A DNA stretch of 64,000 nt, from NCBI GenBank assembly GCA_027886185.1, contig WOAB01000860.1, positions 1-64,000 on the forward strand, read 5' to 3'. The position numbers were made by a program, and so were the translations under genes. Origin of the DNA: Rheum nobile. Its lineage: Eukaryota > Streptophyta > Magnoliopsida > Caryophyllales > Polygonaceae. Below the pieces are notes generated by a model. The model saw only the letters and a list, made by a program, of their open reading frames with translations. It was not told where the DNA came from and made no database searches. The first letter of the stretch is position 1. Every line of letters starts with the position of its first letter. Below, piece after piece: positions 23,468 through 35,012 of this stretch.

Positions 23468-23587
23468 GGGTGCGATCATACCAGCACTAATGCACCGGAT
23501 CCCATCAGAACTCCGAAGTTAAGCGTGCTTGGGCGAGAGTAGTACTAGGATGGGTGACCTCCTGGGAAGTCCTCGTGTTGCACCCCT
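23468..23587 (+). rRNA. 5S rRNA gene
   Basis: Consensus; spacer P8. Confidence 0.96.
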
Positions 23588-23803
23588 CTTTTTATCGTTT
23601 TCGTCGTTTTTTTTCCTTATTTTGGAAAAAGCGTTGCTCCAATCGATTTATCCTATGACGTTTCTCCCAAGGGCTGCGTAGATAACGGAGAGAGCTTTCA
23701 TTTGACATATTATACGCGCGAATCGGGCACCCGTGCAGAAAGTTACGAAGGTTTGAAGTTGGGATCGAGAGGGTAGAAGTATTAAATGGCGAGTAGAGTT
23801 GAC

Positions 23804-23923
23804 GGGTGCGATCATACCAGCACTAATGCACCGGATCCCATCAGAACTCCGAAGTTAAGCGTGCTTGGGCGAGAGTAGTACTAGGATGGGTGACCTCCTG
23901 GGAAGTCCTCGTGTTGCACCCCT
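23804..23923 (+). rRNA. 5S rRNA gene
   Basis: Consensus; spacer G identical in form to that after 22797. Confidence 0.96.
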
Positions 23924-24138
23924 CTTTTTATCGTTTTCGTCGTTTTTTTTTGTATTTTGGAAAAAGCGTTGCTCCAATTGATTTATCCTATGACGTTTCT
24001 CCCACGGGCTGCGTAGATAACGGAGAGAGCTTTCATTTGACATATTATACGCGCGAATCGGGCACCCGTGCAGAAAGTTACGATGGTTTGAAGTTGGGAT
24101 CGAGTGGGTAGAAGTAATAAATGGCGAGTAGAGTTGAC

Positions 24139-24258
24139 GGGTGCGATCATACCAGCACTAATGCACCGGATCCCATCAGAACTCCGAAGTTAAGCGTGCT
24201 TGGGCGAGAGTAGTACTAGGATGGGTGACCTCCTGGGAAGTCCTCGTGTTGCACCCCT
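24139..24258 (+). rRNA. 5S rRNA gene
   Basis: Consensus; spacer P8. Confidence 0.96.
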
Positions 24259-24474
24259 CTTTTTATCGTTTTCGTCGTTTTTTTTCCTTATTTTGGAAAA
24301 AGCGTTGCTCCAATCGATTTATCCTATGACGTTTCTCCCAAGGGCTGCGTAGATAACGGAGAGAGCTTTCATTTGACATATTATACGCGCGAATCGGGCA
24401 CCCGTGCAGAAAGTTACGAAGGTTTGAAGTTGGGATCGAGAGGGTAGAAGTATTAAATGGCGAGTAGAGTTGAC

Positions 24475-24594
24475 GGGTGCGATCATACCAGCACTAATGC
24501 ACCGGATCCCATCAGAACTCCGAAGTTAAGCGTGCTTGGGCGAGAGTAGTACTAGGATGGGTGACCTCCTGGGAAGTCCTCGTGTTGCACCCCT
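24475..24594 (+). rRNA. 5S rRNA gene
   Basis: Consensus; spacer G (GTTCCAATGG form). Confidence 0.96.
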
Positions 24595-24809
24595 CTTTTT
24601 ATCGTTTTCGTCGTTTTTTTTTGTATTTTGGAAAAAGCGTTGTTCCAATGGATTTATCCTATGACGTTTCTCCCACGGGCTGCGTAGATAACGGAGAGAG
24701 CTTTCATTTGACATATTATACGCGCGAATCGGGCACCCGTACAGAAAGTTACGAAGGTTTGAAGTTGGGATCGAGTGGGTAGAAGTAATAAATGGCGAGT
24801 AGAGTTGAC

Positions 24810-24929
24810 GGGTGCGATCATACCAGCACTAATGCACCGGATCCCATCAGAACTCCGAAGTTAAGCGTGCTTGGGCGAGAGTAGTACTAGGATGGGTGAC
24901 CTCCTGGGAAGTCCTCGTGTTGCACCCCT
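24810..24929 (+). rRNA. 5S rRNA gene
   Basis: Consensus; spacer P9. Confidence 0.96.
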
Positions 24930-25146
24930 CTTTTTATCGTTTTCGTCGTTTTTTTTTCCTTATTTTGGAAAAAGCGTTGCTCCAATCGATTTATCCTATG
25001 ACGTTTCTCCCAAGGGCTGCGTAGATAACGGAGAGAGCTTTCATTTGACATATTATACGCGCGAATCGGGCACCCGTGCAGAAAGTTACGAAGGTTTGAA
25101 GTTGGGATCGAGAGGGTAGAAGTATTAAATGGCGAGTAGAGTTGAC

Positions 25147-25266
25147 GGGTGCGATCATACCAGCACTAATGCACCGGATCCCATCAGAACTCCGAAGTTA
25201 AGCGTGCTTGGGCGAGAGTAGTACTAGGATGGGTGACCTCCTGGGAAGTCCTCGTGTTGCACCCCT
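25147..25266 (+). rRNA. 5S rRNA gene
   Basis: Consensus; spacer G with GTGCAG and GAGAGGG. Confidence 0.96.
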
Positions 25267-25481
25267 CTTTTTATCGTTTTCGTCGTTTTTTTTTGTATTT
25301 TGGAAAAAGCGTTGCTCCAATGGATTTATCCTATGACGTTTCTCCCACGGGCTGCGTAGATAACGGAGAGAGCTTTCATTTGACATATTATACGCGCGAA
25401 TCGGGCACCCGTGCAGAAAGTTACGAAGGTTTGAAGTTGGGATCGAGAGGGTAGAAGTAATAAATGGCGAGTAGAGTTGAC

Positions 25482-25601
25482 GGGTGCGATCATACCAGCA
25501 CTAATGCACCGGATCCCATCAGAACTCCGAAGTTAAGCGTGCTTGGGCGAGAGTAGTACTAGGATGGGTGACCTCCTGGGAAGTCCTCGTGTTGCACCCC
25601 T
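25482..25601 (+). rRNA. 5S rRNA gene
   Basis: Consensus; spacer P8. Confidence 0.96.
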
Positions 25602-25817
25602 CTTTTTATCGTTTTCGTCGTTTTTTTTCCTTATTTTGGAAAAAGCGTTGCTCCAATCGATTTATCCTATGACGTTTCTCCCAAGGGCTGCGTAGATAAC
25701 GGAGAGAGCTTTCATTTGACATATTATACGCGCGAATCGGGCACCCGTGCAGAAAGTTACGAAGGTTTGAAGTTGGGATCGAGAGGGTAGAAGTATTAAA
25801 TGGCGAGTAGAGTTGAC

Positions 25818-25937
25818 GGGTGCGATCATACCAGCACTAATGCACCGGATCCCATCAGAACTCCGAAGTTAAGCGTGCTTGGGCGAGAGTAGTACTAGGA
25901 TGGGTGACCTCCTGGGAAGTCCTCGTGTTGCACCCCT
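25818..25937 (+). rRNA. 5S rRNA gene
   Basis: Consensus; spacer P9. Confidence 0.96.
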
Positions 25938-26154
25938 CTTTTTATCGTTTTCGTCGTTTTTTTTTCCTTATTTTGGAAAAAGCGTTGCTCCAATCGATTT
26001 ATCCTATGACGTTTCTCCCAAGGGCTGCGTAGATAACGGAGAGAGCTTTCATTTGACATATTATACGCGCGAATCGGGCACCCGTGCAGAAAGTTACGAA
26101 GGTTTGAAGTTGGGATCGAGAGGGTAGAAGTATTAAATGGCGAGTAGAGTTGAC

Positions 26155-26274
26155 GGGTGCGATCATACCAGCACTAATGCACCGGATCCCATCAGAACTC
26201 CGAAGTTAAGCGTGCTTGGGCGAGAGTAGTACTAGGATGGGTGACCTCCTGGGAAGTCCTCGTGTTGCACCCCT
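26155..26274 (+). rRNA. 5S rRNA gene
   Basis: Consensus; P8 spacer ending in TAATAAAT (chimera). Confidence 0.96.
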
Positions 26275-26490
26275 CTTTTTATCGTTTTCGTCGTTTTTTT
26301 TCCTTATTTTGGAAAAAGCGTTGCTCCAATCGATTTATCCTATGACGTTTCTCCCAAGGGCTGCGTAGATAACGGAGAGAGCTTTCATTTGACATATTAT
26401 ACGCGCGAATCGGGCACCCGTGCAGAAAGTTACGAAGGTTTGAAGTTGGGATCGAGAGGGTAGAAGTAATAAATGGCGAGTAGAGTTGAC

Positions 26491-26610
26491 GGGTGCGATC
26501 ATACCAGCACTAATGCACCGGATCCCATCAGAACTCCGAAGTTAAGCGTGCTTGGGCGAGAGTAGTACTAGGATGGGTGACCTCCTGGGAAGTCCTCGTG
26601 TTGCACCCCT
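26491..26610 (+). rRNA. 5S rRNA gene
   Basis: Consensus; G spacer ending in TATTAAAT (chimera). Confidence 0.96.
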
Positions 26611-26825
26611 CTTTTTATCGTTTTCGTCGTTTTTTTTTGTATTTTGGAAAAAGCGTTGCTCCAATGGATTTATCCTATGACGTTTCTCCCACGGGCTGCG
26701 TAGATAACGGAGAGAGCTTTCATTTGACATATTATACGCGCGAATCGGGCACCCGTGCAGAAAGTTACGAAGGTTTGAAGTTGGGATCGAGAGGGTAGAA
26801 GTATTAAATGGCGAGTAGAGTTGAC

Positions 26826-26945
26826 GGGTGCGATCATACCAGCACTAATGCACCGGATCCCATCAGAACTCCGAAGTTAAGCGTGCTTGGGCGAGAGTAG
26901 TACTAGGATGGGTGACCTCCTGGGAAGTCCTCGTGTTGCACCCCT
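26826..26945 (+). rRNA. 5S rRNA gene
   Basis: Consensus; spacer P8. Confidence 0.96.
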
Positions 26946-27161
26946 CTTTTTATCGTTTTCGTCGTTTTTTTTCCTTATTTTGGAAAAAGCGTTGCTCCAA
27001 TCGATTTATCCTATGACGTTTCTCCCAAGGGCTGCGTAGATAACGGAGAGAGCTTTCATTTGACATATTATACGCGCGAATCGGGCACCCGTGCAGAAAG
27101 TTACGAAGGTTTGAAGTTGGGATCGAGAGGGTAGAAGTATTAAATGGCGAGTAGAGTTGAC

Positions 27162-27281
27162 GGGTGCGATCATACCAGCACTAATGCACCGGATCCCATC
27201 AGAACTCCGAAGTTAAGCGTGCTTGGGCGAGAGTAGTACTAGGATGGGTGACCTCCTGGGAAGTCCTCGTGTTGCACCCCT
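27162..27281 (+). rRNA. 5S rRNA gene
   Basis: Consensus; G spacer with CCAATTG, ending in TATTAAAT. Confidence 0.96.
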
Positions 27282-27496
27282 CTTTTTATCGTTTTCGTCG
27301 TTTTTTTTTGTATTTTGGAAAAAGCGTTGCTCCAATTGATTTATCCTATGACGTTTCTCCCACGGGCTGCGTAGATAACGGAGAGAGCTTTCATTTGACA
27401 TATTATACGCGCGAATCGGGCACCCGTGCAGAAAGTTACGAAGGTTTGAAGTTGGGATCGAGAGGGTAGAAGTATTAAATGGCGAGTAGAGTTGAC

Positions 27497-27616
27497 GGGT
27501 GCGATCATACCAGCACTAATGCACCGGATCCCATCAGAACTCCGAAGTTAAGCGTGCTTGGGCGAGAGTAGTACTAGGATGGGTGACCTCCTGGGAAGTC
27601 CTCGTGTTGCACCCCT
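27497..27616 (+). rRNA. 5S rRNA gene
   Basis: Consensus; G spacer with CCAATTG, ending in TAATAAAT. Confidence 0.96.
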
Positions 27617-27831
27617 CTTTTTATCGTTTTCGTCGTTTTTTTTTGTATTTTGGAAAAAGCGTTGCTCCAATTGATTTATCCTATGACGTTTCTCCCACGG
27701 GCTGCGTAGATAACGGAGAGAGCTTTCATTTGACATATTATACGCGCGAATCGGGCACCCGTGCAGAAAGTTACGAAGGTTTGAAGTTGGGATCGAGAGG
27801 GTAGAAGTAATAAATGGCGAGTAGAGTTGAC

Positions 27832-27951
27832 GGGTGCGATCATACCAGCACTAATGCACCGGATCCCATCAGAACTCCGAAGTTAAGCGTGCTTGGGCGA
27901 GAGTAGTACTAGGATGGGTGACCTCCTGGGAAGTCCTCGTGTTGCACCCCT
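27832..27951 (+). rRNA. 5S rRNA gene
   Basis: Consensus; CGTATTTTGG spacer with CCAATTG and GTACAG. Confidence 0.96.
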
Positions 27952-28167
27952 CTTTTTATCGTTTTCGTCGTTTTTTTTTCGTATTTTGGAAAAAGCGTTG
28001 CTCCAATTGATTTATCCTATGACGTTTCTCCCACGGGCTGCGTAGATAACGGAGAGAGCTTTCATTTGACATATTATACGCGCGAATCGGGCACCCGTAC
28101 AGAAAGTTACGAAGGTTTGAAGTTGGGATCGAGAGGGTAGAAGTAATAAATGGCGAGTAGAGTTGAC

Positions 28168-28287
28168 GGGTGCGATCATACCAGCACTAATGCACCGGAT
28201 CCCATCAGAACTCCGAAGTTAAGCGTGCTTGGGCGAGAGTAGTACTAGGATGGGTGACCTCCTGGGAAGTCCTCGTGTTGCACCCCT
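28168..28287 (+). rRNA. 5S rRNA gene
   Basis: Consensus; P9 spacer with GTACAG, TTACGATGG, TAATAAAT. Start of the more mixed zone. Confidence 0.96.
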
Positions 28288-28504
28288 CTTTTTATCGTTT
28301 TCGTCGTTTTTTTTTCCTTATTTTGGAAAAAGCGTTGCTCCAATCGATTTATCCTATGACGTTTCTCCCAAGGGCTGCGTAGATAACGGAGAGAGCTTTC
28401 ATTTGACATATTATACGCGCGAATCGGGCACCCGTACAGAAAGTTACGATGGTTTGAAGTTGGGATCGAGAGGGTAGAAGTAATAAATGGCGAGTAGAGT
28501 TGAC

Positions 28505-28624
28505 GGGTGCGATCATACCAGCACTAATGCACCGGATCCCATCAGAACTCCGAAGTTAAGCGTGCTTGGGCGAGAGTAGTACTAGGATGGGTGACCTCCT
28601 GGGAAGTCCTCGTGTTGCACCCCT
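28505..28624 (+). rRNA. 5S rRNA gene
   Basis: Consensus; P8 spacer with TTACGATGG and TAATAAAT. Confidence 0.96.
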
Positions 28625-28840
28625 CTTTTTATCGTTTTCGTCGTTTTTTTTCCTTATTTTGGAAAAAGCGTTGCTCCAATCGATTTATCCTATGACGTTT
28701 CTCCCAAGGGCTGCGTAGATAACGGAGAGAGCTTTCATTTGACATATTATACGCGCGAATCGGGCACCCGTGCAGAAAGTTACGATGGTTTGAAGTTGGG
28801 ATCGAGAGGGTAGAAGTAATAAATGGCGAGTAGAGTTGAC

Positions 28841-28960
28841 GGGTGCGATCATACCAGCACTAATGCACCGGATCCCATCAGAACTCCGAAGTTAAGCGTG
28901 CTTGGGCGAGAGTAGTACTAGGATGGGTGACCTCCTGGGAAGTCCTCGTGTTGCACCCCT
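28841..28960 (+). rRNA. 5S rRNA gene
   Basis: Consensus; P9 spacer with TTACGATGG and TAATAAAT. Confidence 0.96.
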
Positions 28961-29177
28961 CTTTTTATCGTTTTCGTCGTTTTTTTTTCCTTATTTTGGA
29001 AAAAGCGTTGCTCCAATCGATTTATCCTATGACGTTTCTCCCAAGGGCTGCGTAGATAACGGAGAGAGCTTTCATTTGACATATTATACGCGCGAATCGG
29101 GCACCCGTGCAGAAAGTTACGATGGTTTGAAGTTGGGATCGAGAGGGTAGAAGTAATAAATGGCGAGTAGAGTTGAC

Positions 29178-29297
29178 GGGTGCGATCATACCAGCACTAA
29201 TGCACCGGATCCCATCAGAACTCCGAAGTTAAGCGTGCTTGGGCGAGAGTAGTACTAGGATGGGTGACCTCCTGGGAAGTCCTCGTGTTGCACCCCT
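29178..29297 (+). rRNA. 5S rRNA gene
   Basis: Consensus; G spacer with extra T (CGTTTTTCGTCG) and inserted A in CCACAGGG; 338-bp unit. Confidence 0.96.
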
Positions 29298-29515
29298 CTT
29301 TTTATCGTTTTTCGTCGTTTTTTTTTTGTATTTTGGAAAAAGCGTTGCTCCAATTGATTTATCCTATGACGTTTCTCCCACAGGGCTGCGTAGATAACGG
29401 AGAGAGCTTTCATTTGACATATTATACGCGCGAATCGGGCACCCGTGCAGAAAGTTACGATGGTTTGAAGTTGGGATCGAGAGGGTAGAAGTAATAAATG
29501 GCGAGTAGAGTTGAC

Positions 29516-29635
29516 GGGTGCGATCATACCAGCACTAATGCACCGGATCCCATCAGAACTCCGAAGTTAAGCGTGCTTGGGCGAGAGTAGTACTAGGATG
29601 GGTGACCTCCTGGGAAGTCCTCGTGTTGCACCCCT
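29516..29635 (+). rRNA. 5S rRNA gene
   Basis: Consensus; P9 start joined to class G middle (CCAATTG, CCACGGG). Confidence 0.96.
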
Positions 29636-29852
29636 CTTTTTATCGTTTTCGTCGTTTTTTTTTCCTTATTTTGGAAAAAGCGTTGCTCCAATTGATTTAT
29701 CCTATGACGTTTCTCCCACGGGCTGCGTAGATAACGGAGAGAGCTTTCATTTGACATATTATACGCGCGAATCGGGCACCCGTGCAGAAAGTTACGATGG
29801 TTTGAAGTTGGGATCGAGAGGGTAGAAGTAATAAATGGCGAGTAGAGTTGAC

Positions 29853-29972
29853 GGGTGCGATCATACCAGCACTAATGCACCGGATCCCATCAGAACTCCG
29901 AAGTTAAGCGTGCTTGGGCGAGAGTAGTACTAGGATGGGTGACCTCCTGGGAAGTCCTCGTGTTGCACCCCT
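29853..29972 (+). rRNA. 5S rRNA gene
   Basis: Consensus; G spacer with CGTCATTT at the start of the T run. Confidence 0.96.
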
Positions 29973-30188
29973 CTTTTTATCGTTTTCGTCATTTTTTTTT
30001 TGTATTTTGGAAAAAGCGTTGCTCCAATTGATTTATCCTATGACGTTTCTCCCACGGGCTGCGTAGATAACGGAGAGAGCTTTCATTTGACATATTATAC
30101 GCGCGAATCGGGCACCCGTGCAGAAAGTTACGAAGGTTTGAAGTTGGGATCGAGAGGGTAGAAGTAATAAATGGCGAGTAGAGTTGAC

Positions 30189-30308
30189 GGGTGCGATCAT
30201 ACCAGCACTAATGCACCGGATCCCATCAGAACTCCGAAGTTAAGCGTGCTTGGGCGAGAGTAGTACTAGGATGGGTGACCTCCTGGGAAGTCCTCGTGTT
30301 GCACCCCT
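30189..30308 (+). rRNA. 5S rRNA gene
   Basis: Consensus; P8 spacer with CCACGAGC and one inserted base (TTACGAATGG). Confidence 0.96.
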
Positions 30309-30525
30309 CTTTTTATCGTTTTCGTCGTTTTTTTTCCTTATTTTGGAAAAAGCGTTGCTCCAATTGATTTATCCTATGACGTTTCTCCCACGAGCTGCGT
30401 AGATAACGGAGAGAGCTTTCATTTGACATATTATACGCGCGAATCGGGCACCCGTGCAGAAAGTTACGAATGGTTTGAAGTTGGGATCGAGAGGGTAGAA
30501 GTAATAAATGGCGAGTAGAGTTGAC

Positions 30526-30645
30526 GGGTGCGATCATACCAGCACTAATGCACCGGATCCCATCAGAACTCCGAAGTTAAGCGTGCTTGGGCGAGAGTAG
30601 TACTAGGATGGGTGACCTCCTGGGAAGTCCTCGTGTTGCACTCCT
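30526..30645 (+). rRNA. 5S rRNA gene variant C117T
   Basis: C117T changes helix I near the 3' end; otherwise consensus. This is the first gene-body substitution seen from the left. G spacer. Confidence 0.95.
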
Positions 30646-30861
30646 CTTTTTATCGTTTTCGTCGTTTTTTTTTTGTATTTTGGAAAAAGCGTTGCTCCAA
30701 TTGATTTATCCTATGACGTTTCTCCCACGGGCTGCGTAGATAACGGAGAGAGCTTTCATTTGACATATTATACGCGCGAATCGGGCACCCGTGCAGAAAG
30801 TTACGAAGGTTTGAAGTTGGGATCGAGAGGGTAGAAGTAATAAATGGCGAGTAGAGTTGAC

Positions 30862-30981
30862 GGGTGCGATCATACCAGCACTAATGCACCGGATCCCATC
30901 AGAACTCCGAAGTTAAGCGTGCTTGGGCGAGAGTAGTACTAGGATGGGTGACCTCGTGGGAAGTCCTCGTGTTGCACCCCT
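30862..30981 (+). rRNA. 5S rRNA gene variant C95G
   Basis: C95G in box C (ACCTCGTGGG). Spacer has a T10 run, AGCTTTGC, an inserted A in CGGGACTG and an inserted C in TTACCGAAGG (339-bp unit). Confidence 0.94.
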
Positions 30982-31200
30982 CTTTTTATCGTTTTCGTCG
31001 TTTTTTTTTTCGTATTTTGGAAAAAGCTTTGCTCCAATTGATTTATCCTATGACGTTTCTCCCACGGGACTGCGTAGATAACGGAGAGAGCTTTCATTTG
31101 ACATATTATACGCGCGAATCGGGCACCCGTACAGAAAGTTACCGAAGGTTTGAAGTTGGGATCGAGAGGGTAGAAGTAATAAATGGCGAGTAGAGTTGAC

Positions 31201-31320
31201 GGGTGCGATCATACCAGCACTAATGCACCGGATCCCATCAGAACTCCGAAGTTAAGCGTGCTTGGGCGAGAGTAGTACTAGGATGGGTGACCTCCTGGGA
31301 AGTCCTCGTGTTGCACCCCT
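31201..31320 (+). rRNA. 5S rRNA gene
   Basis: Consensus; P9 spacer with CTCGCAAGGG and GAGATAGC. Confidence 0.95.
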
Positions 31321-31537
31321 CTTTTTATCGTTTTCGTCGTTTTTTTTTCCTTATTTTGGAAAAAGCGTTGCTCCAATCGATTTATCCTATGACGTTTCTC
31401 GCAAGGGCTGCGTAGATAACGGAGATAGCTTTCATTTGACATATTATACGCGCGAATCGGGCACCCGTGCAGAAAGTTACGATGGTTTGAAGTTGGGATC
31501 GAGAGGGTAGAAGTAATAAATGGCGAGTAGAGTTGAC

Positions 31538-31657
31538 GGGTGCGATCATACCAGCACTAATGCACCGGATCCCATCAGAACTCCGAAGTTAAGCGTGCTT
31601 GGGCGAGAGTAGTACTAGGATGGGTGACCTTCTGGGAAGTCCTCGTGTTGCACCCCT
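31538..31657 (+). rRNA. 5S rRNA gene variant C94T
   Basis: C94T in box C (ACCTTCTGGG). Spacer with CGTAGCTCC, TCTAGCAAGG, GATAGCTCTC, TTGAGATC and AATGACGAG. Confidence 0.94.
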
Positions 31658-31874
31658 CTTTTTATCGTTTTCGTCGTTTTTTTTTCCTTATTTTGGAAAA
31701 AGCGTAGCTCCAATCGATTTATCCTATGACGTTTCTAGCAAGGGCTGCGTAGATAACGGAGATAGCTCTCATTTGACATATTATACGCGCGAATCGGGCA
31801 CCCGTGCAGAAAGTTACGATGGTTTGAAGTTGAGATCGAGAGGGTAGAAGTAATAAATGACGAGTAGAGTTGAC

Positions 31875-31994
31875 GGGTGCGATCATACCAGCACTAATGC
31901 ACCGGATCCCATCAGAACTCCGAAGTTAAGCGTGCTTGGGCGAGAGTAGTACTAGGATGGGTGACCTCCTGGGAAGTCCTCGTGTTGCACCCCT
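31875..31994 (+). rRNA. 5S rRNA gene
   Basis: Consensus with ATGACGAG upstream; P8 spacer with CCACGAGC and TATAGTTGAC before the next gene. Confidence 0.95.
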
Positions 31995-32210
31995 CTTTTT
32001 ATCGTTTTCGTCGTTTTTTTTCCTTATTTTGGAAAAAGCGTTGCTCCAATTGATTTATCCTATGACGTTTCTCCCACGAGCTGCGTAGATAACGGAGAGA
32101 GCTTTCATTTGACATATTATACGCGCGAATCGGGCACCCGTGCAGAAAGTTACGATGGTTTGAAGTTGGGATCGAGAGGGTAGAAGTAATAAATGGCGAG
32201 TATAGTTGAC

Positions 32211-32330
32211 GGGTGCGATCATACCAGCACTAATGCACCGGATCCCATCAGAACTCCGAAGTTAAGCGTGCTTGGGCGAGAGTAGTACTAGGATGGGTGA
32301 CCTCCTGGGAAGTCCTCGTGTTGCACCCCT
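32211..32330 (+). rRNA. 5S rRNA gene
   Basis: Consensus; G spacer with CGTTTTTGTCG. Confidence 0.95.
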
Positions 32331-32546
32331 CTTTTTATCGTTTTTGTCGTTTTTTTTTTGTATTTTGGAAAAAGCGTTGCTCCAATTGATTTATCCTATG
32401 ACGTTTCTCCCACGGGCTGCGTAGATAACGGAGAGAGCTTTCATTTGACATATTATACGCGCGAATCGGGCACCCGTGCAGAAAGTTACGAAGGTTTGAA
32501 GTTGGGATCGAGAGGGTAGAAGTAATAAATGGCGAGTAGAGTTGAC

Positions 32547-32666
32547 GGGTGCGATCATACCAGCACTAATGCACCGGATCCCATCAGAACTCCGAAGTTA
32601 AGCGTGCTTGGGCGAGAGTAGTACTAGGATGGGTGACCTCCTGGGAAGTTCTCGTGTTGCACCCCT
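32547..32666 (+). rRNA. 5S rRNA gene variant C104T
   Basis: C104T. Shortened T-tract spacer (CGTTTTCG then T8 GTATTTTGGG) with GCGCTGC; 331-bp unit. Confidence 0.95.
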
Positions 32667-32877
32667 CTTTTTATCGTTTTCGTTTTTTTTGTATTTTGGG
32701 AAAAGCGCTGCTCCAATTGATTTATCCTATGACGTTTCTCCCACGGGCTGCGTAGATAACGGAGAGAGCTTTCATTTGACATATTATACGCGCGAATCGG
32801 GCACCCGTGCAGAAAGTTACGAAGGTTTGAAGTTGGGATCGAGAGGGTAGAAGTAATAAATGGCGAGTAGAGTTGAC

Positions 32878-32997
32878 GGGTGCGATCATACCAGCACTAA
32901 TGCACCGGATCCCATCAGAACTCCGAAGTTCAGCGTGCTTGGGCGAGAGTAGTACTAGGATGGGTGACCTCCTGGGAAGTCCTCGTGTTGCACTCCT
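32878..32997 (+). rRNA. 5S rRNA gene variant A54C, C117T
   Basis: A54C falls in box A (AAGTTCAGCG) and C117T in helix I; G spacer with CGTTTTTGTCG. Confidence 0.93.
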
Positions 32998-33213
32998 CTT
33001 TTTATCGTTTTTGTCGTTTTTTTTTTGTATTTTGGAAAAAGCGTTGCTCCAATTGATTTATCCTATGACGTTTCTCCCACGGGCTGCGTAGATAACGGAG
33101 AGAGCTTTCATTTGACATATTATACGCGCGAATCGGGCACCCGTGCAGAAAGTTACGAAGGTTTGAAGTTGGGATCGAGAGGGTAGAAGTAATAAATGGC
33201 GAGTAGAGTTGAC

Positions 33214-33333
33214 GGGTGCGATCATACCAGCACTAATGCACCGGATCCCATCAGAACTCCGAAGTTAAGCGTGCTTGGGCGAGAGTAGTACTAGGATGGG
33301 TGACCTCGTGGGAAGTCCTCGTGTTGCACCCCT
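33214..33333 (+). rRNA. 5S rRNA gene variant C95G
   Basis: C95G in box C. CGTATTTTGG spacer with AGCTTTGC, CACGGACTG and TTACCAAGG. Confidence 0.94.
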
Positions 33334-33549
33334 CTTTTTATCGTTTTCGTCGTTTTTTTTTCGTATTTTGGAAAAAGCTTTGCTCCAATTGATTTATCCT
33401 ATGACGTTTCTCCCACGGACTGCGTAGATAACGGAGAGAGCTTTCATTTGACATATTATACGCGCGAATCGGGCACCCGTACAGAAAGTTACCAAGGTTT
33501 GAAGTTGGGATCGAGAGGGTAGAAGTAATAAATGGCGAGTAGAGTTGAC

Positions 33550-33669
33550 GGGTGCGATCATACCAGCACTAATGCACCGGATCCCATCAGAACTCCGAAG
33601 TTAAGCGTGCTTGGGCGAGAGTAGTACTAGGATGGGTGACCTCCTGGGAAGTTCTCGTGTTGCACCCCT
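33550..33669 (+). rRNA. 5S rRNA gene variant C104T
   Basis: C104T; P8 spacer with CTCGCAAGGG and GATAGC. Confidence 0.95.
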
Positions 33670-33885
33670 CTTTTTATCGTTTTCGTCGTTTTTTTTCCTT
33701 ATTTTGGAAAAAGCGTTGCTCCAATCGATTTATCCTATGACGTTTCTCGCAAGGGCTGCGTAGATAACGGAGATAGCTTTCATTTGACATATTATACGCG
33801 CGAATCGGGCACCCGTGCAGAAAGTTACGATGGTTTGAAGTTGGGATCGAGAGGGTAGAAGTAATAAATGGCGAGTAGAGTTGAC

Positions 33886-34005
33886 GGGTGCGATCATACC
33901 AGCACTAATGCACCGGATCCCATCAGAACTCCGAAGTTAAGCGTGCTTGGGCGAGAGTAGTACTAGGATGGGTGACCTTCTGGGAAGTCCTCGTGTTGCA
34001 CCCCT
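33886..34005 (+). rRNA. 5S rRNA gene variant C94T
   Basis: C94T in box C; spacer with TCTAGCAAGG, TTGAGATC, ATGACGAG, as after 31538. Confidence 0.94.
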
Positions 34006-34221
34006 CTTTTTATCGTTTTCGTCGTTTTTTTTCCTTATTTTGGAAAAAGCGTAGCTCCAATCGATTTATCCTATGACGTTTCTAGCAAGGGCTGCGTAGA
34101 TAACGGAGATAGCTTTCATTTGACATATTATACGCGCGAATCGGGCACCCGTGCAGAAAGTTACGATGGTTTGAAGTTGAGATCGAGAGGGTAGAAGTAA
34201 TAAATGACGAGTAGAGTTGAC

Positions 34222-34341
34222 GGGTGCGATCATACCAGCACTAATGCACCGGATCCCATCAGAACTCCGAAGTTAAGCGTGCTTGGGCGAGAGTAGTACT
34301 AGGATGGGTGACCTCCTGGGAAGTCCTCGTGTTGCACCCCT
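34222..34341 (+). rRNA. 5S rRNA gene
   Basis: Consensus; P8 spacer with CCACGAGC and TATAGTTGAC. Confidence 0.95.
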
Positions 34342-34557
34342 CTTTTTATCGTTTTCGTCGTTTTTTTTCCTTATTTTGGAAAAAGCGTTGCTCCAATTGA
34401 TTTATCCTATGACGTTTCTCCCACGAGCTGCGTAGATAACGGAGAGAGCTTTCATTTGACATATTATACGCGCGAATCGGGCACCCGTGCAGAAAGTTAC
34501 GATGGTTTGAAGTTGGGATCGAGAGGGTAGAAGTAATAAATGGCGAGTATAGTTGAC

Positions 34558-34677
34558 GGGTGCGATCATACCAGCACTAATGCACCGGATCCCATCAGAA
34601 CTCCGAAGTTCAGCGTGCTTGGGCGAGAGTAGTACTAGGATGGGTGACCTCCTGGGAAGTCCTCGTGTTGCACCCCT
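34558..34677 (+). rRNA. 5S rRNA gene variant A54C
   Basis: A54C in box A; G spacer with CGTTTTTGTCG. Confidence 0.94.
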
Positions 34678-34892
34678 CTTTTTATCGTTTTTGTCGTTTT
34701 TTTTTGTATTTTGGAAAAAGCGTTGCTCCAATTGATTTATCCTATGACGTTTCTCCCACGGGCTGCGTAGATAACGGAGAGAGCTTTCATTTGACATATT
34801 ATACGCGCGAATCGGGCACCCGTGCAGAAAGTTACGAAGGTTTGAAGTTGGGATCGAGAGGGTAGAAGTAATAAATGGCGAGTAGAGTTGAC

Positions 34893-35012
34893 GGGTGCGA
34901 TCATACCAGCACTAATGCACCGGATCCCATCAGAACTCCGAAGTTAAGCGTGCTTGGGCGAGAGTAGTACTAGGATGGGTGACCTCCTGGGAAGTTCTCG
35001 TGTTGCACCCCT
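34893..35012 (+). rRNA. 5S rRNA gene variant C104T
   Basis: C104T. Shortest plus-arm unit (327 bp): the CGTCG between the two T tracts is lost, leaving one T run before GTATTTTGGG. Confidence 0.95.

Larger units (their letters stand above)
30862..34557 (+). repeat. 7-unit higher-order repeat, plus arm
   Basis: The order C95G gene, GCAAGGG/GATAGC spacer, TAGCAAGG/TGAGATC spacer, CACGAGCTG spacer starts at 30862 and again at 33214. The offset is 2347-2352 bp (7 units). Copies at 32547/34893 (C104T, shortened T-run spacer) and 32878/34558/35556 (A54C) also recur but in altered order, so the block was reshuffled after duplication. Confidence 0.75.

Noticed and set aside
34402..34797. 131-codon frame spanning two units on the strand opposite to the genes
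   Set aside because: It is the only long frame and arises because one unit lacks a stop by chance. It reads through an rRNA gene and has no coding signature.
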